Assembly (NCBI GenBank): GCA_036971475.1
Contig: JBAIZL010000006.1
Span: forward strand, 60,358,398 to 60,422,397
From: Prosapia bicincta
Taxonomy: Eukaryota; Arthropoda; Insecta; Hemiptera; Cercopidae
Reading direction: 5' to 3'
Length of the DNA stretch: 64,000 nucleotides
A program made the position numbers and the translations under genes. Shown piece after piece: positions 60,101 through 64,000 of the stretch (positions are counted from its first letter, which is position 1; each line of letters begins with the position of its first letter). A model generated the notes under the pieces. It was not told the DNA's origin. It searched no databases and saw nothing but the letters and a program-made list of their open reading frames with translations.

Positions 60101-60335
60101 TGTTCACCTACCTGCTGAATATAAACAATTTCCTGGAAATGCCATTGTGAGCTGCCTATACAACACTACATTTCTTCGGTTGAAATGGAAAAAAAACTTC
60201 GTTATTGAGAGGTCCAAAATTCGTTACATAGAGGTAAATAAGCAGTATAACTTCTAAAATGTCATGGGACAAGGTAAAAATTCTTTATATAGAGGATTTC
60301 GTTATCTGGAGGTTCATTATATAGAGGTTTGACTG
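57136..60335 (-). mobile_element. Tigger (pogo superfamily) DNA transposon, full length but decayed
   Basis: The ends are CAGTCGAACCTCTGTATAAC and, reverse-complemented, CAGTCAAACCTCTATATAAT, with TA on both sides (57134-57135 and 60336-60337). Subterminal GAGAGGT and TTCGTTATTGAGAGGT words are repeated at both ends. At 3,200 bp it is longer than many Tigger elements. The only gene is a broken transposase on the minus strand, with about 1 kb upstream of it and 0.7 kb downstream. Confidence 0.95.
57816..59345 (-). pseudogene. Tigger-type transposase, inactivated
   Basis: It starts MSKRKCLSVAAKVSVLRG at 59345, a pipsqueak-type helix-turn-helix as in pogo/Tigger and CENP-B. A frameshift near 59295 leads to LKKLDVEKKFSIPQSLLSTI. 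A TAG at 59125 (probably a former TGG) precedes the CENP-B DNA-binding half (LIKEKALEFA, NGWIEKFKKCHNI). The catalytic core follows: IFNAYETGLFFKCLPNKTL, where the family has NADETGL, so the first catalytic Asp is Tyr; then LFIDNCPAH (second Asp) and LQPLDQG (third Asp). A TGA at 58687 replaces a likely CGA. Frameshifts near 58430 and 58190 precede the acidic C-terminal tail ending at 57816. It cannot encode a working enzyme. Confidence 0.93.
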
Positions 60336-60337
60336 TA

Positions 60338-61552
60338 CAAATAAATTTTATTGTACATTGTGATGTTTGTAGTAACATCACTAAATTTACTACTGAAATA
60401 ACTGCAACATTTTAAATTTTGCACAAAATAAAGCACTATTTATGCAAATAAATATTTAAAAAAATTTTGTGCTCTTAAAAAAGTGAATGCACTAATAATA
60501 TTTCTAAAAAAACTAGACAAAATAATCAATTTAATTTTTATAATAAAAGTGGAGCGTGTCAGTGTTTCAGAAATATTAACATATAGCACTAGCGGTTTCA
60601 ATAAGAAATAAGAGCTCTAGTTTTTACTAAAAGAAACAATGCCAAACAAATTTAATGTTTAGGATATTAAAAAAAATTTATAGATAAAATTCAATTTATT
60701 CAAATAAAAACCTGTATTTAGTTTTCAGATAACAGGAAAATGTTCATTACCTAAGTATACACAATTACGCAAACCTTGTGTCTAAAATCATCTGAAGCAC
60801 TTGATAAAATTTAATAATTTTTTTAACATGCCCCCAGACATATTTTTTCTATAACATATTCTTTTCACAGTTCCGTTTTAAAATTATAATATTTCATGGA
60901 GCTTTTCTGGGTAGTGTTGCTTGCAGAGCTCGGACTATATGTGCAATTTTAAATTTGGCACTGCATCTGAAAAATAATCAAATATTTTAATAAAAGTATA
61001 ATTATGGACAAAAAATTATTTAAAAAGTTAGAAACATTTTGTTCATACATATATAAATAGCAAATTTTTTAAAAACATTTGGTTAGTCATGAAACTAACT
61101 AAAACAAAATATTGAAAAGGGTTTAATAAACAAGCTAAAAAATACTGTATTAAAATTATAATATAAATGGATACATTTATTTTCATTTATGCTGATACAA
61201 TAAAAATTAATTGAATGGTTAGATAAGCAAAGTGTATGAATGTTTTAAAAATTTTAAGAAACTTTTTATAGAAATTAAAAACAGTATGAAATAAAATATG
61301 TTTAGAAAATGTGATAATGTAAAAGCTTGAGCAAATTATAATTAAAATCCACTGACGAAACACAACATAGAGAATCTGTTCAACCATTCAAGAGTTATGG
61401 AGAGGTTATGAAGAAATATAAATTTTTGGTACAATAAAGGGGAAAAGTTTATAAGGAAAACTTGACGTTAGTGGTAAATCAGTCAACATAGTCTCACAAT
61501 AATATTGTAAAGAAAAAAAATCCTAGAAAGCAAAAGTTAATTAGACAACACT
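60338..61552. other. AT-rich non-coding DNA
   Basis: No exon, repeat array or element end is supported. Confidence 0.4.
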
Positions 61553-62136
61553 CAAGTGCAGCTCTAGGATAGACTTTCCTTTTGGTTAGGGGGTTTCACA
61601 ATGGCAGGAAAACATGAGGGGGGTGCAAAAAACCTTTAAAAATAAAGGCCTGGAAATGAAATTTTAAGTTATTCTTGCACTTAAAAATCGCCAGAATTTT
61701 TTTTTCAAAACACACATTTTACCTGAATTTACATAGATACAAGTTTGCAGAAGGCAGCAGCGGTACAAAGATAACATAGTTTAACTTACATCATTTTATC
61801 AAACGACTTGGTCTGATGTGAACGACGAGGAATCGTAGTACACAGACTGTTCGTATAGCCGAGCTGATACGGAACTAGTGCGCAACTTGTAACAAGCCAG
61901 AGTTGTTTATGCTGGGTGGAACTACCAATGTTATCAGATGAATTTATACACCTAACATTACATAAATGTAAAAACAATATGAATTGCTTTAAAATAAAAA
62001 ATACTCTTTCATAAATACTCTTGGATAAATTAAAATGCGTTCAGAACATGAAAAATATTACTAAAAAAATAGTACCCAAATTCTCGAGGGAAGGGGGGCG
62101 ATTGCCCCTACTGTCCCTCCTCTGGGGTTGCCCTAG
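61553..62136 (+). mobile_element. Non-autonomous DNA transposon, GCGGCTC-ended family, copy 2
   Basis: Same orientation as 7578-8357 and similar along its length (CTCTAGGATAGACTTTC, CACAATGGCAGGAAAACAT, AAATAAAGGCCTG). The ends are more decayed: CAAGTGCAGCTCTAGG and, reverse-complemented, CTAGGGCAACCCCAGAGG. It is shorter than copy 1 by internal deletions. Confidence 0.75.
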
Positions 62137-62404
62137 ACAACCCTGAGAAGCAGGAAATTTTTCTTAAAGGAAGCTGATGCTTTGAAGGAGGACAAATATG
62201 GAAAATAGTTATTCTAATGCAGAATATAAACTGAAAGTAATTTTAATTATCATCCATCACTCTTCTGTTGCTGGAAACATAATTAGCAACAATTAATCTT
62301 ATTCAAGTATTAAAAGGCAATTTCATAAGGTATTTTAAAGAGTCAAACTGTAAACGTCTAGTAACGTTTTAAAACAGTTGCTCGATGTAGTCATCTTGAA
62401 TTCA

Positions 62405-62550
62405 GTGATTAAACTATAGGTTAGTGAATACTTAACAGCTTACTTGCTGACGTGTTTCGAAAAAATTATTTCTTAGCTTCGTAAAAGAAACGATTGTTTT
62501 GAAACAAGCCAGCAAGTAAGTTTTTAAGTATTCACCAAGTTATGTATTAA
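62405..62550. mobile_element. Imperfect hairpin element
   Basis: The arms share GTGAATACTTAA/TTAAGTATTCAC, CTTACTTGCTG-like and TTTCGAAA/TTTTGAAAC words around a GCTTCGTAAAAGAAACG centre. It resembles the hairpin inside 45192-45715. Confidence 0.6.
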
Positions 62551-63469
62551 TTATTTTTTACAAATTTACAAAATTAAAGTTTGGATAGTCATAAACTAAT
62601 GTAAAAAGAATTAATTAATTATAGTTTTAAAACAGTTTAACAGCTGTATTAGGCTTGCCTCAATTCTATGTTCTTAAGAATCACTTTAAATAGATGATCA
62701 TTTATAATATTTTTCAGATTTTTGTTTTTAGTTCCAATGGAAATTAATCAAATTTTAAGATCTGCTAGTACAACTGATTAGCAGAAGTAAAAAGTGGTAG
62801 TCACAACCAGATAGCCCAGCAGATAACCAGATAGTCATCAAGCCCACCAGCCACAGGAGGTGCAGTTTCCAGACAAACCTGTCACGGACCAAGAAGGAGG
62901 GTTAAAGTGAATTTGTATAAAAAGTTTCAAGGTAGCAAATGAATCTAGAATATATTGGTAAAATTTTCGGTTAATTTCGTTCATTAGTTAAGATGTCGAC
63001 AGGTTACAGCGATACCAGTTTACCATTGTGAATCCTTTTCATGTGGCTGGTACCAGCAAATAGTTTTCTTTAATACCCCTTCTTACATAAAAATGAATCA
63101 ATGATTATTTACAATTGATATCAATTACTCATGAATCACAAACACACCGATATATTGAAATCGGTAGTTACAGGTTTCTACTGCAGTTATGAAGTATCAG
63201 AAGTTGTTAATATCTAATAATACTATGCAAACAAACAAACTATTTATTTAGAAATAAACAGGGACTATTCCTAAATGTTACAGTCAAAGTGATAATGGAT
63301 TGCACAAAAAAATCAATTTTAATACCAATGCTTTACTCGGTTATTTTTAAAACACACATTTTTTTCAATTCAATCAATATTATAAATTTTTTTTTTTAGA
63401 ATCAAAATTTGAATAGAACAAAAATAATTACAAAGGTAAAAGTCAAAGTAGTGGACTCAAAATCTCACA

Positions 63470-63545
63470 AAATTTAGTCTTTAATAAACACACAAAACAA
63501 ACTAGTTTCAGCGACGAAGTCGCCTTCCTCAGTGCTTGGCTACTA
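63470..63545 (-). repeat. Dispersed repeat with an intact hammerhead-like core
   Basis: It matches 9290-9410 in sequence and orientation (AAATCTCAC, TTTAATAAA, ACACACA, then the motif, then AGTGCTTGG-TACTACT). The minus-strand motif at 63500-63532 is CTGAGGA, stem GGCGAC-TT-CGTCGC, TGAAAC-TA-GTT. Compensating differences between the two copies are confined to the loop and the closing pair. Confidence 0.55.
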
Positions 63546-64000
63546 CTAACATATTTTCAAGCTAGTGTACAAATCAAATAAAACAAACAAGATAAAAATT
63601 ACAGAGTCAAGCAATAAAAATAATCTATTTCATAGTACAACCCCACTTACTCAAGAGAGATATATATTTTTTATTTATTTCATTTAAAATTTTACATAAT
63701 TGCTGTTATTAAAAATATTTGGTTCTTACTCTTCCCCCCTTATTTCGCACTATCATGAATAAACAAATCCTAAACACAGCCTAAACAGTTAAAAAAACAA
63801 TCATATGTTATATAAAAAACGCTACACAATATCCTAAAATCCAATTAATACATAATTAAAAACAAAGACAAGACAAATAAACAAAACATCAACACTACTA
63901 CATAATTTAACAAGGCAACAGTAGCAACCCAATAAACACTTATTATAACACATACATTAATTAAAAAAATAATAATAATAATAAAAATAACAGTTATGAA
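63546..64000. other. AT-rich non-coding DNA to the window edge
   Basis: Simple A/T-rich sequence ending in an (AAT)n-like stretch. No feature is supported. Confidence 0.4.

Noticed and set aside
61187..61977. Minus-strand frames of 60-66 codons
   Set aside because: The first is AT-rich noise; the second matches the corresponding frame in the other GCGGCTC-ended element and is repeat sequence.

Overview
The window is nuclear DNA of an animal, most likely a hemimetabolous insect (a hemipteran is my best guess). It is AT-rich, nearly all non-coding, and dense in degraded DNA transposons of metazoan type (hAT, pogo/Tigger, mariner), microsatellites and CCTAA runs like the insect telomere motif TTAGG. 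The species assignment is inference. No complete protein-coding gene is visible. The only probable host coding sequence is one short exon at 53222-53311 on the minus strand. It encodes the N-terminus of an MFSD11 (UNC93-like) membrane protein and ends in a consensus splice donor.

The outstanding feature is an 11.47-kb foldback structure at 24011-35478. Two arms of about 5.71 kb, roughly 99.7% identical by eye, are in inverted orientation around a 51-bp unpaired spacer (29719-29769). The outer ends are flanked by the same 6-bp direct repeat, GAAGAG, which looks like a target-site duplication. The arms are GC-richer than their surroundings and hold no recognisable gene. They are built from several families of short degenerate tandem repeats. 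Each arm is itself bounded by related modules in inverted orientation, one at the outer end and one next to the spacer, so the palindrome looks like two head-to-head copies of an element that already had inverted ends. I read it as a giant non-autonomous foldback transposon or inverted dimer of an undescribed type. An assembly artefact must be excluded, but scattered arm-to-arm differences and the flanking duplication argue against a simple one.

Layout. 1-8.4 kb: dispersed repeats, a GT-rich higher-order minisatellite (2965-4830) and two non-autonomous transposons. 8.4-12 kb: hairpin elements and a long CA microsatellite. 12.9-14.9 kb: a 92-bp satellite array interrupted by a 773-bp hAT-like element. 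15-24 kb: nested repeats, a large imperfect foldback (17.93-18.90 kb), a hAT-like element, a pogo-ended element and a hAT transposase relic. 24-35.5 kb: the giant palindrome. 35.5-47 kb: a mariner relic, nested hairpins, two MITEs, a 26-bp tandem array and TA-rich palindromes. 47-54.5 kb: intron-like DNA with the MFSD11 exon. 54.5-64 kb: a hairpin element, an unrecognised coding relic, a 3.2-kb Tigger element with a broken transposase, and more dispersed repeats.

A second theme is a recurrent small motif: CTGANGA, a short hairpin, then GAAA(C) and often GTC/GTT. It occurs in or near many of the hairpin elements and resembles a minimal hammerhead ribozyme core, as known from Penelope-like elements and some satellite DNAs. 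Seven sites have the CTGANGA core intact and several more are close variants. Activity is untested.
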